64,000 nucleotides of DNA from Clostridia bacterium (GTDB lineage: Bacteria; Bacillota; Clostridia; Oscillospirales; Acutalibacteraceae), in NCBI GenBank assembly GCA_017428625.1, contig JAFRQM010000056.1, forward strand, positions 62,001 to 126,000. Reading direction: 5' to 3'. Positions 44,330-54,748 of the stretch are shown here, piece by piece. Position 1 is the first letter of the stretch, and each line of letters begins with the position of its first letter. Below the pieces are notes generated by a model that saw nothing but the letters and a program-made list of their open reading frames with translations, was not told where the DNA came from and ran no database searches. A program made the position numbers and the translations under genes.

Positions 44330-44695
44330 ATGTCAGAAGCAGCAATTAACGAAGTCCCCGTTGCAACAGCGAAGGCGACTTATTTAAGAATTGCTCCCCG
44401 CAAGGTTCAGATTGTTCTGGATTTAATCCGCAATCAGCCCGCAGATAAGGCTATGGCAATACTCAAGTACACGCCCAAGGCCGCGTGCGAACCTTTACTT
44501 AAACTTTTAAAATCCGCAATGGCTAACGCAGAAAACAACTTTGACATGGATGTTGACAAACTCTATGTTGCAGAGTGCTACGTAGGTCAGGGACCCACCC
44601 TCAAGCGCATAAGACCCAGAGCTCAGGGCAGGGCAAACCGCATAAACAAAAAAACATCACACATTACCCTTGTGCTCAAGGAAATGGAAGACTGA
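44330..44695 (+). CDS. rplV: Ribosomal protein L22
   Basis: 121 residues with a short N-terminal extension (about ten residues) before [20 protein letters not shown]. Its beta-hairpin [20 protein letters not shown] lines the exit tunnel and is a macrolide-contact site; it looks unaltered. 23 nt after rpsS. Confidence 0.97.
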   Translation: MSEAAINEVPVATAKATYLRIAPRKVQIVLDLIRNQPADKAMAILKYTPKAACEPLLKLLKSAMANAENNFDMDVDKLYVAECYVGQGPTLKRIRPRAQGRANRINKKTSHITLVLKEMED

Positions 44696-44715
44696 GAGAA
44701 GGAGGAGGTTAAACA

Positions 44716-45507
44716 ATGGGACAGAAAATCAATCCTACCGGTTTAAGAATCGGCGTTGTTAAGAACTGGGAATCTCGTTGGTATGCAGACCCCAACAAGT
44801 TCGGCGATATTCTTATCGAAGATTATAATCTCCGCGAATATCTTCTCAAGCTTCTCAACCGCGCAGGCGTTCCCAAGGTAGAAATCGAACGCGACGCAAA
44901 GCGTGTTTACATCACAATCCACTGCGCCAAGCCCGGTATGGTTATCGGCAGAGGCGGCGACGAAATCGAAAAGCTCAAGAAAGTCTGCTCAGACAGACTC
45001 GGCGGCAAAGAGGTTTCCATTAATATTGTTGAAATCAAGAGCCCCGACCTCAACGCGCAGTTAGTTGCTGAGAACATCGCTTCTCAGCTTGAAAGAAGAA
45101 TTTCATACCGCCGCGCAGTTAAGCAGGCTATCGGCCGCACAATGCAGCTCGGCGCAAAAGGTATCAAGATTCAGCTCTCCGGTCGTGTAGGCGGCGCTGA
45201 AATCGCGAGAACCGAAACAAGCCACGAAGGCACCGTGCCTCTTCAGACAATCAGAGCCGACATCGACTACGGCTTCACAGAGGCTAAAACAACTTACGGC
45301 CGCATCGGCGTTAAAGTATGGCTTTACAGAGGCGAAATCCTTCATGAGAGCCGCAACAGCGAACGCAGAAACGACCGTCCTCGCAGATTTAACCGCGACA
45401 ACCGCAACGGTAACCGTCCCAACAACCGCGACAACCGCAACGGCGGCGCAAACGGCAACAGAGGCGGCTACAACAACAGACCTCGCAGGGAAGGGGGAGA
45501 CAAATAA
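44716..45507 (+). CDS. rpsC: Ribosomal protein S3 with Asn/Arg/Gly-rich tail
   Basis: 263 residues, against about 215-235 for most S3 proteins. The core is normal: [15 protein letters not shown] domain with [13 protein letters not shown], and [12 protein letters not shown] up to about residue 213. The extra ~48 residues are made of [12 protein letters not shown] elements and include a perfect 20-bp DNA direct repeat. Such a basic disordered tail would lie on the solvent side near the mRNA entry channel. The stop and the rplP start share a base. Confidence 0.96.
   Translation: MGQKINPTGLRIGVVKNWESRWYADPNKFGDILIEDYNLREYLLKLLNRAGVPKVEIERDAKRVYITIHCAKPGMVIGRGGDEIEKLKKVCSDRLGGKEVSINIVEIKSPDLNAQLVAENIASQLERRISYRRAVKQAIGRTMQLGAKGIKIQLSGRVGGAEIARTETSHEGTVPLQTIRADIDYGFTEAKTTYGRIGVKVWLYRGEILHESRNSERRNDRPRRFNRDNRNGNRPNNRDNRNGGANGNRGGYNNRPRREGGDK
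45391..45443 (+). repeat. 20-bp direct repeat in the rpsC tail
   Basis: The same 20 bases occur at 45391-45410 and 45424-45443, in frame, each encoding NRDNRNG. Confidence 0.85.
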
Positions 45508-45932
45508 TGCTGATGCCCAAACGCGTAAAATACCGCAGAGTCCAGAGAGGCAGACTCAAAGGTAAGGCTCATAAGGGCAACACCGTTACTTACGGTGATT
45601 ACGGCCTTGTAGCTCTCGAACCCGCATGGATTACTTCCAACCAGATAGAAGCGGCCCGTGTTGCCATGACAAGATATATCAAGCGCGGCGGCCAGGTCTG
45701 GATCAAAATCTTCCCCGACAAACCCATCACCGAGAAACCGGCTGAAACCCGAATGGGTTCAGGTAAAGGTTCACCGGAATACTGGGTTGCAGTAGTTAAA
45801 CCCGGCAGAGTTATGTTTGAAATCGCCGGCGTTGAAGAGAATCTTGCAGCGGAAGCTATGCGCCTTGCGGCGAACAAGCTCCCCATCAAATGCAAGTTCG
45901 TAAGAAAAGAAGAAACGGGTGGTGAGCAATAA
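45507..45932 (+). CDS. rplP: Ribosomal protein L16
   Basis: 141 residues. Binds near the A-site tRNA on the 50[20 protein letters not shown] and [19 protein letters not shown] identify it. It overlaps rpsC and rpmC by one base each (TAATG), so the three are translationally coupled. Confidence 0.98.
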   Translation: MLMPKRVKYRRVQRGRLKGKAHKGNTVTYGDYGLVALEPAWITSNQIEAARVAMTRYIKRGGQVWIKIFPDKPITEKPAETRMGSGKGSPEYWVAVVKPGRVMFEIAGVEENLAAEAMRLAANKLPIKCKFVRKEETGGEQ

Positions 45933-46135
45933 TGAAAGCCAGTGAAATAAGAAAACTTTCCGCTTCAGAGTTGGATGCTAAGCTTCTCGAATTAAAGGAT
46001 GAGCTTTTCAAACTGCGCTTCCAGCAGACCGTCAACCAGCTCGATAACCCGATGAGAATAAGCGCCGTCAAAAAAGATATCGCTCGCATAAAGACAATTC
46101 AGAGAGATATCGAACTGCACGGTTCTGACTCGTAA
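45932..46135 (+). CDS. rpmC: Ribosomal protein L29
   Basis: 67 residues, two-helix protein beside the tunnel exit. [21 protein letters not shown] is the family core. Starts on the last base of the rplP stop. Confidence 0.97.
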   Translation: MKASEIRKLSASELDAKLLELKDELFKLRFQQTVNQLDNPMRISAVKKDIARIKTIQRDIELHGSDS

Positions 46136-46155
46136 GGAAAGGGAGGTTTATAATA

Positions 46156-46413
46156 ATGAGTGAAAGAAACCTCAGAAAGACCAGAGTAGGTCTTGTAACA
46201 AGCGACAAGATGGATAAGACCGTAGTTGTCTCCGTTAAAGACAAGGTCCGTCATCCTCTTTACAAAAAAATCGTTAACCGCACATACAAGCTTAAGGCAC
46301 ATGATGAAAACAACGAATGCGGAATCGGCGACCGCGTGCTTGTAATGGAAACCCGTCCTATCTCAAAGGATAAGAGATGGCGCGTAGTCGAAATCATTGA
46401 GAAAGCCAAATAA
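46156..46413 (+). CDS. rpsQ: Ribosomal protein S17
   Basis: 85 residues, OB-fold primary 16S binder. [20 protein letters not shown] and the conserved region [20 protein letters not shown] are present. 20 nt after rpmC with AAGGGAGG. Confidence 0.97.
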   Translation: MSERNLRKTRVGLVTSDKMDKTVVVSVKDKVRHPLYKKIVNRTYKLKAHDENNECGIGDRVLVMETRPISKDKRWRVVEIIEKAK

Positions 46414-46439
46414 TTTGGTGCACAAAGGAGGAAAACACT

Positions 46440-46808
46440 GTGATACAGCAACAGAGTTACCTCAAGGTTGCCGATAACACCGGTGCTAAGGAGATAATGT
46501 GTATCCGAGTACTCGGCGGTTCCGGCAGGAGGTATGCCAATATCGGCGACGTCATAGTTGCTTCTGTCAAAAAAGCAGCTCCCGGCGGCGTTGTTAAAAA
46601 GGGCGAAGTTGTCAGAGCGGTTGTGGTCCGCACAGCCAAAGGCCTTCGCCGTGAAGACGGCACATACATTCGTTTTGATGAAAATGCAGCCGTTATAATC
46701 AAAGAAGACAAGAACCCCAGAGGCACCCGTATCTTCGGGCCCGTAGCCAGAGAGCTCCGTGAGAAGGATTACCTTAAAATCCTCTCCCTCGCTCCCGAAG
46801 TGCTTTAA
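46440..46808 (+). CDS. rplN: Ribosomal protein L14
   Basis: 122 residues from a GTG start 8 nt after AAAGGAGG. Inter-subunit bridge protein. [20 protein letters not shown] and [20 protein letters not shown] are diagnostic. Confidence 0.97.
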   Translation: MIQQQSYLKVADNTGAKEIMCIRVLGGSGRRYANIGDVIVASVKKAAPGGVVKKGEVVRAVVVRTAKGLRREDGTYIRFDENAAVIIKEDKNPRGTRIFGPVARELREKDYLKILSLAPEVL

Positions 46809-46826
46809 TCAGGAGGTGCGAAGAAT

Positions 46827-47156
46827 ATGAGTATCAAAAAGATTCATGTTAAAACAGGCGATACAGTCGTTGTCATCAACGGCAAATACCGCGGCGCAAA
46901 AGGCAAGGTAATGCAGGTAAGCCCCAAAGAGGGTAAGGTCATTGTTGAAGGCATCAACATTGTCAAAAAGCATGTCAAACCCAGACAGATGGGCGAAGCC
47001 GGCGGAATTATCGAAGCCGAAAGCGCACTTTACGCTGACAAAGTTCAGCTTGTCTGCCCCAAGTGCGGCAGACCCACAAGAGTAGGTCACAAAATTAACG
47101 CAGACGGCAAGAAAGTCCGCGTTTGCAAAAAGGCCGACTGCCTTGCGGAATTTTAA
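46827..47156 (+). CDS. rplX: Ribosomal protein L24
   Basis: 109 residues. KOW-type assembly initiator: [20 protein letters not shown]. The C-terminal half holds CPKCGRP and CKKADC, a four-cysteine zinc-type form. 18 nt after rplN. Confidence 0.97.
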   Translation: MSIKKIHVKTGDTVVVINGKYRGAKGKVMQVSPKEGKVIVEGINIVKKHVKPRQMGEAGGIIEAESALYADKVQLVCPKCGRPTRVGHKINADGKKVRVCKKADCLAEF

Positions 47157-47175
47157 TTGAAGGGAGAACATGACA

Positions 47176-47718
47176 ATGGCAGCAAGATTAAAAGAAATGT
47201 ATGTTAATGATGTTGCGCCCGCACTTATGAAGAAATTCGAATATAAGAGCGTCATGCAGATCCCCAAGCTTGACAAAGTGGTTATCAACGTAGGCTGCGG
47301 CGAAGCAAGAGATAACGCAAAGGTTCTCGATGCTATCGTAGCCGACCTCAAACAGATTACAGGCCAGCAGCCTGTTCTTTGCAAGGCGAAAAAATCCGTT
47401 GCTAACTTCAAGCTCCGTGAAGGTATGACAATCGGCGCAAAGGTCACCCTCAGAGGCGACAGAATGTATGAGTTTGTTGACAGATTCTTCAACCTCGCGC
47501 TCCCCAGAGTCCGCGACTTCAGAGGAATCAACCCCAACTCTTTCGACGGCAGGGGCAATTATTCGGTAGGCGTTAAAGAGCAGCTGATATTCCCCGAAAT
47601 CGATTACGATAAGATTGACAAAGTCAGAGGTATGGACATCTGCTTTGTCACCACAGCAAAAACCGACGAAGAGGCCCGCGAGCTCCTCGCTCTTATGGGT
47701 GCTCCGTTCGCAAGATAA
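47176..47718 (+). CDS. rplE: Ribosomal protein L5
   Basis: 180 residues. Contacts 5S rRNA and P-site tRNA. The second ATG of MTM is chosen because AAGGGAG lies 9 nt upstream; the first ATG is only 3 nt from it. [24 protein letters not shown] segment and [17 protein letters not shown] mark the family. Confidence 0.96.
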   Translation: MAARLKEMYVNDVAPALMKKFEYKSVMQIPKLDKVVINVGCGEARDNAKVLDAIVADLKQITGQQPVLCKAKKSVANFKLREGMTIGAKVTLRGDRMYEFVDRFFNLALPRVRDFRGINPNSFDGRGNYSVGVKEQLIFPEIDYDKIDKVRGMDICFVTTAKTDEEARELLALMGAPFAR

Positions 47719-47730
47719 GGAGGGAAAACC

Positions 47731-47916
47731 GTGGCAAAAACATCAATGAAAGTCAAGCAGGCAAGACCCGCTAAGTATTCAACAAGAGCTTACAACAGAT
47801 GTAAAATCTGCGGCAGACCCCATGCTTATCTTCGTAAATACGGAGTATGCCGTATTTGTTTCAGAGAGCTGGCGCACGCAGGTCAGATTCCCGGCGTTAA
47901 GAAAGCAAGCTGGTAA
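47731..47916 (+). CDS. rpsN: Ribosomal protein S14, zinc (type Z) form
   Basis: 61 residues from a GTG start after AAGGAGG. CKICGRP and CRICFRELA supply the four zinc ligands, so this is the short zinc form, and KKASW is the usual C terminus. Confidence 0.97.
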   Translation: MAKTSMKVKQARPAKYSTRAYNRCKICGRPHAYLRKYGVCRICFRELAHAGQIPGVKKASW

Positions 47917-47943
47917 TGAGCAGTTGCAAAGGAGGTTAACAGT

Positions 47944-48342
47944 ATGCAGATTACTGATTCCATCGCTGACATGCTGACAAGAATCCGCAACGCAAATGCG
48001 GCTAAGCATGATACGGTGAAAGTCCCCGCATCAAACATGAAGAAAGCAATTGCTCAGATTCTTGTTGATGAGGGCTATATAAAAGGATATAAAGTAGAGG
48101 ACGACGGCAAACAGGGTATGATTGAAATTACCCTCAAATACGGTCCCAACAAATCACAGGTCATCACAGGGCTCCGCAGAGTCTCAAAGCCCGGCCTGAG
48201 AATTTACACTAACTGTGAGGATATGCCCAGAGTTATGAAGGGCATCGGTATTGCAATCCTCTCCACATCAAAAGGCGTTATGACCGACAAGGATGCTCGC
48301 AAAGCCAATGTTGGCGGCGAAGTTCTTGCGTTTGTCTGGTAA
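47944..48342 (+). CDS. rpsH: Ribosomal protein S8
   Basis: 132 residues. Binds the central domain of 16S rRNA and in E. coli represses the spc operon. [20 protein letters not shown] and the C-terminal [20 protein letters not shown] are present. AAAGGAGG precedes the ATG. Confidence 0.98.
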   Translation: MQITDSIADMLTRIRNANAAKHDTVKVPASNMKKAIAQILVDEGYIKGYKVEDDGKQGMIEITLKYGPNKSQVITGLRRVSKPGLRIYTNCEDMPRVMKGIGIAILSTSKGVMTDKDARKANVGGEVLAFVW

Positions 48343-48356
48343 GGAGGTGCTGTTGA

Positions 48357-48902
48357 ATGTCACGTATAGGCAAAAAACCTGTTGAAATTCCCGCAGGCGT
48401 GGATGTTACGATTGACGGCAGCACAATCACCGTAAAGGGCTCAAAAGGCACCCTTACAAGAACAATCCACCAGAAAATGTCGGTTGAAAAGAAAGATAAC
48501 GAAATCATCGTTTCCCGTCCCGACGACAGCAACGAGAGCAAGGCTCTTCACGGCCTTACAAGGTCTCTTATTCACAATATGGTTGTCGGTGCGAACGAGA
48601 ACTTCAAGAAAGAGCTTGAGATTAACGGTATCGGTTACCGCGCAGAGCTTCAGGGCAAAAACCTCAACCTCAAGGTCGGCTATTCGCACGATGTTACAAT
48701 GACTCCTCCCGAAGGAATCACAATAGAAGTTCCCGCGCCCAACAAAATCGTCATTTCAGGTGCCGATAAGCAGAAGGTCGGTCAGTTCGCGGCCAATGTT
48801 CGCGAAGTTCGTCCTCCCGAACCCTACAAGGGCAAAGGCATCAAGTATGTTGACGAGCACATCCGCCGCAAAGAAGGCAAAGCCGGCAAGGGCGGTAAAT
48901 AA
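48357..48902 (+). CDS. rplF: Ribosomal protein L6
   Basis: 181 residues, two-domain protein by the sarcin-ricin loop. SRIGKKPVEIPAGV at the start and PEPYKGKGIKYVDEHIRRKE near the end. 14 nt after rpsH. Confidence 0.98.
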   Translation: MSRIGKKPVEIPAGVDVTIDGSTITVKGSKGTLTRTIHQKMSVEKKDNEIIVSRPDDSNESKALHGLTRSLIHNMVVGANENFKKELEINGIGYRAELQGKNLNLKVGYSHDVTMTPPEGITIEVPAPNKIVISGADKQKVGQFAANVREVRPPEPYKGKGIKYVDEHIRRKEGKAGKGGK

Positions 48903-48925
48903 GAGATATTAAGGAGTGAAAAATT

Positions 48926-49285
48926 ATGGTTAACAGACCGGACAGCAACAAGGCCAGAGCTACTCGCCATAAGAGAGTACGCGCAAAGATATCCGGCACT
49001 GCCGAATGTCCCCGCCTTAATGTGTTCCGCTCCCTCCAGCATATCTACGCTCAGTTAATAGATGACGTTAACGGCGTTACACTCGTTTCGGCATCAACTG
49101 TTGAAAAAGATTTCGAGGAATATGGCGGAAACAAAACTGCAGCTCACAAAGTGGGCGAAACATTAGCAAAACGCGCCGCTGACAAGGGAATAACGGAAGT
49201 TGTTTTCGACCGCGGCGGTTACATTTATCACGGCCGTGTTCAGGAACTGGCCGAAGGCGCCCGTGAGGGCGGCCTCAAGTTCTAA
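48926..49285 (+). CDS. rplR: Ribosomal protein L18
   Basis: 119 residues, binds 5S r[23 protein letters not shown] and [20 protein letters not shown] are characteristic. AAGGAG precedes the ATG. Confidence 0.98.
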   Translation: MVNRPDSNKARATRHKRVRAKISGTAECPRLNVFRSLQHIYAQLIDDVNGVTLVSASTVEKDFEEYGGNKTAAHKVGETLAKRAADKGITEVVFDRGGYIYHGRVQELAEGAREGGLKF

Positions 49286-49303
49286 GAAGGGGAGGAAATA
49301 AAT

Positions 49304-49804
49304 TTGGCTAAATTAGATGCATCAGCATATGAGCTTACCGAGCGCGTGGTAGCCATAAACCGTGTTTCCAAAACCGTTAAGGGCGGCCGTATCTCAAAAT
49401 TCTCGGCTCTCGTAGTCGTAGGTGACGGAAACGGAATAATCGGTTTCGGTCTCGGCAAATCGGGCGAGGTTCCCGATGCCATCCGCAAAGGTATTGAAGA
49501 CGCCAAGAAGAACCTTATTCAGGTTGCTCTCAAAGGCACAACAATCCCCCACGAGGTTATCGGCAAATACGGCGCAGGCGTAGTTCTTCTTAAGCCCGCC
49601 GCCCCCGGTACCGGCGTTATAGCCGGCGGCCCCGTTCGTGCGGTTGTTGAAACCGTAGGCATCAAGGATATCCGTTCCAAGGCGCTCAGATCAAACAATC
49701 CCTGCAATGTAGTCAGGGCAACAATACAGGGTCTTTCAGAGCTCCGTAATGTTGAGGAAGTTGCCGCTATCCGCGGTAAGTCCGCAAAAGAAATCTTAGG
49801 TTAA
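49304..49804 (+). CDS. rpsE: Ribosomal protein S5
   Basis: 166 residues from a TTG start about 8 nt after GGGGAGG. Contributes to the mRNA entry channel and accuracy. [20 protein letters not shown] (spectinomycin-loop region) and [19 protein letters not shown] are conserved and show no known resistance change. Confidence 0.97.
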   Translation: MAKLDASAYELTERVVAINRVSKTVKGGRISKFSALVVVGDGNGIIGFGLGKSGEVPDAIRKGIEDAKKNLIQVALKGTTIPHEVIGKYGAGVVLLKPAAPGTGVIAGGPVRAVVETVGIKDIRSKALRSNNPCNVVRATIQGLSELRNVEEVAAIRGKSAKEILG

Positions 49805-49819
49805 GGAGGGTGTTGAAGT

Positions 49820-50011
49820 ATGATTCAGGTAAAGCTTGTAAAAAGCCTTATTGGAAGCACAAAGCCCCAGATTGACACCGTCCATTCACTTGGCCTTTAC
49901 AGAATAGGCGATGTTTCGGTTCAGCCCGACATCCCCGCAACGCAGGGCAAGGTGAGAAAAGTAGCACATCTCATCGAAGTCAGCGAAGCCAAGCAAGGAG
50001 GTGCAGACTAA
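49820..50011 (+). CDS. rpmD: Ribosomal protein L30
   Basis: 63 residues. [20 protein letters not shown] and [10 protein letters not shown] mark the family. The stop shares its last base with the rplO ATG (TAATG). Confidence 0.96.
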   Translation: MIQVKLVKSLIGSTKPQIDTVHSLGLYRIGDVSVQPDIPATQGKVRKVAHLIEVSEAKQGGAD

Positions 50012-50451
50012 TGAAGTTGCACGATCTTTCACCCGCAGCAGGCTCAACCAAGGCACGCAAGCGTATCGGCCGCGGCCCCGCATCAGGTCAGGGCAAAACG
50101 GCAGGTAAGGGCCATAAAGGTCAGCTCGCCCGTGCAGGCAGAGGTATGCGCGCAGGTTTTGAAGGCGGTCAGATGCCCCTTCAGAGACGAGTCCCCAAAA
50201 GAGGATTCAACAACATATTCCGCACAGAATATGCCATCGTAAACATTTCTGCACTTGACGCTTTCGACGACGGCGACACAGTCACTGTTGAAGCGCTTGT
50301 GGAAAAGGGAATTGTTAAAAAGACAATGGACGGCGTCAAGATTTTAGGCAATGGCGAAATTTCGAAGAAGCTCACCGTTCAGGTAAATGCTTTTTCAGAT
50401 TCCGCAAAGTCCAAAATTGAAGCTGCCGGAGGAAAGGCAGAGGTAATCTGA
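50011..50451 (+). CDS. rplO: Ribosomal protein L15
   Basis: 146 residues. Late 50S assembly protein with the basic Gly-rich N-terminal arm [20 protein letters not shown] and core [15 protein letters not shown]. Overlaps rpmD by one base; secY starts 2 nt after its stop. Confidence 0.98.
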   Translation: MKLHDLSPAAGSTKARKRIGRGPASGQGKTAGKGHKGQLARAGRGMRAGFEGGQMPLQRRVPKRGFNNIFRTEYAIVNISALDAFDDGDTVTVEALVEKGIVKKTMDGVKILGNGEISKKLTVQVNAFSDSAKSKIEAAGGKAEVI

Positions 50452-50453
50452 GC

Positions 50454-51809
50454 ATGCTTAAAACATTTGTTAACGCATGGAAGGTTGCCGACCTGCGCAA
50501 GAAAATGATATTCACCGCGATTATTGTTTTCATCTTCCGTCTCGGCTCGGCAATCCCCGTTCCGTTTACTGACATAGCGGAGTCCGGTATCATCTCAGAC
50601 ACAAACGCAGGCACGTTTATGAACTACCTCAATATGATGACCGGTTCTGCTTTCAACTACGGCACTATCTTCGCAATGTCAATCACGCCGTATATCAACA
50701 GTTCAATTATTATGCAACTGCTCGCAGTTGCAATTCCCGCCCTTGAAAGACTTCAGAACGAAGGCGCGGAAGGCCGCAAAAAGATAGCGTCAATCACAAG
50801 ATATGTCACTATCGCATTAGGTCTTCTTCAGAGTACCGCCTACTACTTCTACCTCAGAAGCGGCGGCTACCTCACAAAGGCGGCCGACGGCAGCGCTTAC
50901 ACCGGTTTCTGGGCTTTCTTCCAGGCAATCGTAATTATCTCCTGCTTCACGGCAGGCACCGCAATCATTATGTGGCTCGGTGAACGTATTAATGAAAAAG
51001 GTATCGGCAACGGTATTTCAATCATACTTTTTGCAGGTATCGTTTCGCGTATGCCCACTCTTGTCACTCAGCTTTTCGGCCCCCAGAACGGTTATATTGC
51101 AAAGGGCGGCCCTTACTGGTTTCTTTCTCCGTTCGTAGCGATTGTTCTTATCCTTATGATTGCTTACATTGTATGGATGGACAACGCAGAGAGAAGAGTT
51201 CCCGTTCAGTATGCGAAGAGAGTTGTCGGCAGAAAGATGTATGGCGGCCAGAATACACATATTCCGATTAAGGTCAATATGTCAGGCGTTATGCCCATAA
51301 TCTTCGCGTCATCCATTCTTTCACTGCCCCCGACCGTTGAAATGTTTATCTCAAACAAAACAAACGGCACCGGCTGGGAGAAATTCTTCGACCTGTTCAG
51401 CAACGACAACTGGTTCTATGCAATTATTTATTTTATTCTTATAATTGCGTTTGCATACTTCTATGCGACAATCCAGTATAATCCGATTGAAATGTCAAAG
51501 AACATCCGTGAAAACGGCGGTTCAATCCCCGGTATCCGTCCCGGCGACCCCACGGCGAATTACATTGCGAAGATTCTTTCGAGAATTACCCTTCTCGGCG
51601 CTCTTCTTCTGAGCGTTGTGGCTCTGTTCCCGATACTCTTCACAATCATCACCAACTGGGCTCTCGACAAGTTCTGGACCCCCGGCGCGACAATGAACAT
51701 TTCACTCGGCGGCACATCAATCATCATCGTAGTAGGCGTTGCTCTTGAAACCTACAAGCAGTTAGAGAGCCAGATGATGATGCGTCACTATAAGGGCTTC
51801 CTTGATTAA
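50454..51809 (+). CDS. secY: Protein translocase subunit SecY
   Basis: Channel of the Sec translocon, 451 residues and ten expected membrane helices. Family hallmarks: FRLGSAIPVPF, the plug area after TM1, SITPYINSSIIMQLL, GIGNGISIILFAGIV, the cytoplasmic RRVPVQYAKRVVGRKMYGG loop and GGSIPGIRPGDPTANYI. Translationally close to rplO. map follows directly; adk, usual between secY and map, is missing. Confidence 0.97.
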   Translation: MLKTFVNAWKVADLRKKMIFTAIIVFIFRLGSAIPVPFTDIAESGIISDTNAGTFMNYLNMMTGSAFNYGTIFAMSITPYINSSIIMQLLAVAIPALERLQNEGAEGRKKIASITRYVTIALGLLQSTAYYFYLRSGGYLTKAADGSAYTGFWAFFQAIVIISCFTAGTAIIMWLGERINEKGIGNGISIILFAGIVSRMPTLVTQLFGPQNGYIAKGGPYWFLSPFVAIVLILMIAYIVWMDNAERRVPVQYAKRVVGRKMYGGQNTHIPIKVNMSGVMPIIFASSILSLPPTVEMFISNKTNGTGWEKFFDLFSNDNWFYAIIYFILIIAFAYFYATIQYNPIEMSKNIRENGGSIPGIRPGDPTANYIAKILSRITLLGALLLSVVALFPILFTIITNWALDKFWTPGATMNISLGGTSIIIVVGVALETYKQLESQMMMRHYKGFLD

Positions 51810-51827
51810 GCCCGCGGAGGATAAGAC

Positions 51828-52577
51828 ATGGTAGTGCTCAAAACAAGCAGAGAACTGCGGCTTATGAAAGAAGCAGGCGCAATAGCTGCGGGAGCATTAA
51901 AGGCAGCGGGTGACGCCGTAGAACCCGGCATCACCACTTATGAACTCGACCGTATAGCGCACAAGTTCATAAAGGATGCGGGCGCGTATCCTACATTTTT
52001 AGGTTACAACGGTTACCCTGCTGCGGCATGTATTTCCATAAACGACGTGGTAATCCACGGCATTCCGAGCAAAAAGCAGACAGTTAAGGCGGGCGACATT
52101 GTCAGTATTGACATCGGAGCTACATTTAACGGTTATGTCGGCGACAATGCTGCCACTTTTGCGGCAGGTGGAATCTCACCAGAAGCAAAGCGGCTGAGCG
52201 ACACCACCAGAGAGGCGCTTTATAAAGGCATCGAGGCGGCTGTCGCAGGCAACAGACTCGGCGACATCGGCTATGCTGTTCAGTCTTATTGTGAGGAAAG
52301 AGGCTACTCCGTAGTCCGCACTTTCACCGGTCACGGAGTCGGAACTCAGATGCATGAGGACCCCAGCGTACCGAATTTCGGAACCCCGGGAAGAGGTTTA
52401 AGACTGGTCCCCGGTATGACAATCGCCATTGAGCCCATGATAAATATGGGCACTCATGAAGTAAAGCAGTTGTCAGACGGCTGGACCATCAAGACAAAAG
52501 ACGGCAAGCTGTCGGCGCATTTCGAACACACAATAGCCATTACGGCGGACGGTCCCGTAATTCTCACAAAGGTGTAA
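51828..52577 (+). CDS. map: Methionine aminopeptidase, type I
   Basis: 249 residues. Removes initiator Met from nascent proteins. Metal ligands are in place: DIGA and GDNAATFA (two Asp), TGHGVGTQMHEDP (His), IEPM (Glu) and HFEHTIAI (Glu). CGGAGG precedes the ATG, 18 nt after secY. Confidence 0.97.
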   Translation: MVVLKTSRELRLMKEAGAIAAGALKAAGDAVEPGITTYELDRIAHKFIKDAGAYPTFLGYNGYPAAACISINDVVIHGIPSKKQTVKAGDIVSIDIGATFNGYVGDNAATFAAGGISPEAKRLSDTTREALYKGIEAAVAGNRLGDIGYAVQSYCEERGYSVVRTFTGHGVGTQMHEDPSVPNFGTPGRGLRLVPGMTIAIEPMINMGTHEVKQLSDGWTIKTKDGKLSAHFEHTIAITADGPVILTKV

Positions 52578-52580
52578 ATT

Positions 52581-52844
52581 ATGGAACCGCTTGAAAAAGG
52601 AACTCTTGTGCTCTCGCTCGCGGGGCGCGACAAAGGCAGGCTTCTGGCGGCAAACGGGAGCGATGACCGGAACCGCGTGCTTGTGTGCGACGGCAAAGAG
52701 AGAAAAATCGAAAGGCCGAAAAGCAAGAATATCCGCCATATAAAAGTGCTTGACGCAAAACTTGAGCAGGACGCTTTCAGAAGCAACAAGGCGCTGCGCA
52801 GAGCGCTTGCACTGGCGGGAACCGAAAACTCAGGAGGTAATTGA
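52581..52844 (+). CDS. KOW-domain RNA-binding protein
   Basis: 87 residues. N-terminal KOW/L14e-like domain LEKGTLVLSLAGRDKGRLL, then basic RKIERPKSKNIRHIKVL and a charged helical tail. This protein is regularly found between map and infA in Clostridia; its role in translation is not established. Starts 3 nt after map and its stop abuts the infA start (TGA-ATG). Confidence 0.88.
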   Translation: MEPLEKGTLVLSLAGRDKGRLLAANGSDDRNRVLVCDGKERKIERPKSKNIRHIKVLDAKLEQDAFRSNKALRRALALAGTENSGGN

Positions 52845-53063
52845 ATGTCCAAACAGGATATGATCGAAATTGAAGGTACGGTAGTTGAATCCCTGCCCAA
52901 CGCTACTTTCCAGGTTGAGCTGGAAAACGGGCACAGAATATTGGCTCACATCTCCGGCAAACTGAGAATGAACTATATAAAAATTCTCCCCGGTGATAAA
53001 GTAACGGTCGAAATGTCGCCATACGACCTTACCAAGGGCCGCATAACATGGCGTTCCAAGTAA
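52845..53063 (+). CDS. infA: Translation initiation factor IF-1
   Basis: 72 residues, S1/OB fold binding the ribosomal A site. [37 protein letters not shown] and [16 protein letters not shown] are canonical. AGGAGG lies in the preceding gene end. Confidence 0.98.
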   Translation: MSKQDMIEIEGTVVESLPNATFQVELENGHRILAHISGKLRMNYIKILPGDKVTVEMSPYDLTKGRITWRSK

Positions 53064-53080
53064 TAAGGAGGTATTCTATT

Positions 53081-53194
53081 ATGAAAGTCAGACCTTCTGT
53101 CAAGAAAATGTGCGAAAAATGCAAAATAATCAAACGCAAGGGAAGAGTAATGGTAATCTGTGAAAATCCCAAGCACAAGCAGCGTCAGGGTTAA
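53081..53194 (+). CDS. rpmJ: Ribosomal protein L36
   Basis: 37 residues, too short for most gene-length cutoffs. [20 protein letters not shown] at the start, then [13 protein letters not shown]. Cys11, Cys14, Cys27 and His32 form the zinc site (C+ form). AAGGAGG lies about 8 nt before the ATG, 17 nt after infA, the normal place. Confidence 0.97.
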   Translation: MKVRPSVKKMCEKCKIIKRKGRVMVICENPKHKQRQG

Positions 53195-53231
53195 TCCGAC
53201 GCAAACCATTTATTGGAGGTGCAACTGACAA

Positions 53232-53600
53232 ATGGCGCGTATATCAGGTGTTGACCTGCCCAGAGATAAAAGAATAGAAATCGCTCTTACTTATATCTAC
53301 GGCATAGGTCGCAAAACCGCTACAGACATTATTACGGCAACCGGCGTCAATCCCGACACAAGAGTCAAGGATTTAACCGAGGACGATATTTCCAAAATCC
53401 GTGAATATATCGACCATAATGTCAAAGTTGAAGGTGACCTTCGCAGAGAAACTGCGTTTGACATCAAGAGACTTATTGAAATCGGATGCTACCGCGGTGT
53501 TCGTCACCGCAAAGGTCTCCCCGTAAGAGGCCAGCGTTCAAAGACCAACGCAAGAACACGCAAGGGTCCCAAGAAGACCATTGCCAATAAGAAGAAGTAA
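53232..53600 (+). CDS. rpsM: Ribosomal protein S13
   Basis: 122 residues. Head protein contacting P-site t[23 protein letters not shown], then [25 protein letters not shown] precedes the ATG; 37 nt after rpmJ. Confidence 0.98.
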   Translation: MARISGVDLPRDKRIEIALTYIYGIGRKTATDIITATGVNPDTRVKDLTEDDISKIREYIDHNVKVEGDLRRETAFDIKRLIEIGCYRGVRHRKGLPVRGQRSKTNARTRKGPKKTIANKKK

Positions 53601-53615
53601 CGCAAGGAGGATATT

Positions 53616-54017
53616 ATGGCTAAAGTAGCAAAAAAAGCTGCCGGTTCACGCAAGCGCCGCGAGCGTAAGATGGTTGAACGCGGTTCAGCTCATATCCAGT
53701 CCACCTTTAACAACACAATAGTTACAATAACCGATACTCAGGGCAATGCAGTTTCATGGGCAAGCGCAGGCGAAATGGGCTTCAGAGGCTCAAAGAAGTC
53801 AACTCCCTTTGCAGCGCAGACCGCAGCGGAAGTTGCCGCAAAGGCAGCTATCGAGCACGGCATGAAGACTGTTGAAGTTTTCGTAAAAGGCCCCGGCCAG
53901 GGTCGTGAAGCGGCTATCAGAGCCCTTCAGACAGCAGGACTTGACGTAACGCTTATTAAAGACGTTACTCCCATTCCTCACAACGGCTGCCGCCCGCCCA
54001 AGAGAAGACGCGTGTAA
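53616..54017 (+). CDS. rpsK: Ribosomal protein S11
   Basis: 133 residues, lines the E-site mRNA path. [20 protein letters not shown] and [15 protein letters not shown] (C terminus) identify it. 15 nt after rpsM. Confidence 0.98.
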   Translation: MAKVAKKAAGSRKRRERKMVERGSAHIQSTFNNTIVTITDTQGNAVSWASAGEMGFRGSKKSTPFAAQTAAEVAAKAAIEHGMKTVEVFVKGPGQGREAAIRALQTAGLDVTLIKDVTPIPHNGCRPPKRRRV

Positions 54018-54044
54018 CCGTAAATTATTGGAGGTGTAACACAA

Positions 54045-54671
54045 ATGGCAAGATATACCGGACCGGTATGTAAACTTTGTCGCCGTGAAGGCAAAAAGCT
54101 CTTCCTCAAGGGTGAGCGTTGCTACACAGGCAAATGCGCTTTAGAGCGCAGAGCATATGCTCCCGGCCACAACGGCCAGAGCCGCAGAAAGTCCTCTGAA
54201 TACGGTCTGCAGCTTCGTGCAAAGCAGCAGTGCAGACGCTACTACGGTATTCAGGAAGGTCAGTTCCATAAGTATTTTATCGAGGCTGAGCGCAAGCAGG
54301 GCATCACCGGTGAAAATCTTCTCCGCATCTGCGAAAGCCGCCTTGACAACGTAGTTTATCTTCTCGGCTGGGCAAGCTCCCGCGCAGAAGCGAGACAGCT
54401 TGTTACCCACAACCACTTCAAGGTAAACGGCAAGAACGTCAACATCCCCTCTTATCTTCTCAAAGCAGGCGATGAAATCGCGCTTAAAGACAAGAGCAAG
54501 GCAAGCGAAAAGTTCAAGGCTGTTATTGAAGCAAACGCTTCACGCCCTGTTCCCCAGTGGCTTGACCTCAACGCTGACGCACTTACAGCAAAGGTAATCG
54601 CTCTTCCCACCCGCGAACAGATTGCTGTTCCCGTTGAAGAGCATCTCATCGTCGAGTTCTATTCAAAATAA
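54045..54671 (+). CDS. rpsD: Ribosomal protein S4, zinc-binding form
   Basis: 208 residues. Primary 16S binder and, in many bacteria, regulator of its own operon. The N-terminal CKLC...CYTGKC cysteines give the zinc form. S4 domain with [20 protein letters not shown]. Located in the alpha operon between rpsK and rpoA. Confidence 0.98.
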   Translation: MARYTGPVCKLCRREGKKLFLKGERCYTGKCALERRAYAPGHNGQSRRKSSEYGLQLRAKQQCRRYYGIQEGQFHKYFIEAERKQGITGENLLRICESRLDNVVYLLGWASSRAEARQLVTHNHFKVNGKNVNIPSYLLKAGDEIALKDKSKASEKFKAVIEANASRPVPQWLDLNADALTAKVIALPTREQIAVPVEEHLIVEFYSK

Positions 54672-54710
54672 TAGCCTTATTGCTTGAAATTCTGAATTAC
54701 TCACTTCAAA

Positions 54711-54724
54711 CAGGCGCAAGCCTG
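54711..54724 (+). other. GNRA hairpin upstream of rpoA
   Basis: CAGGC-GCAA-GCCTG in the 77-nt rpsD-rpoA spacer, just before the ribosome site. Could affect rpoA translation; function inferred only. Confidence 0.45.
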
Positions 54725-54748
54725 CAAATAACCAAGGAGGGTTTTTAA

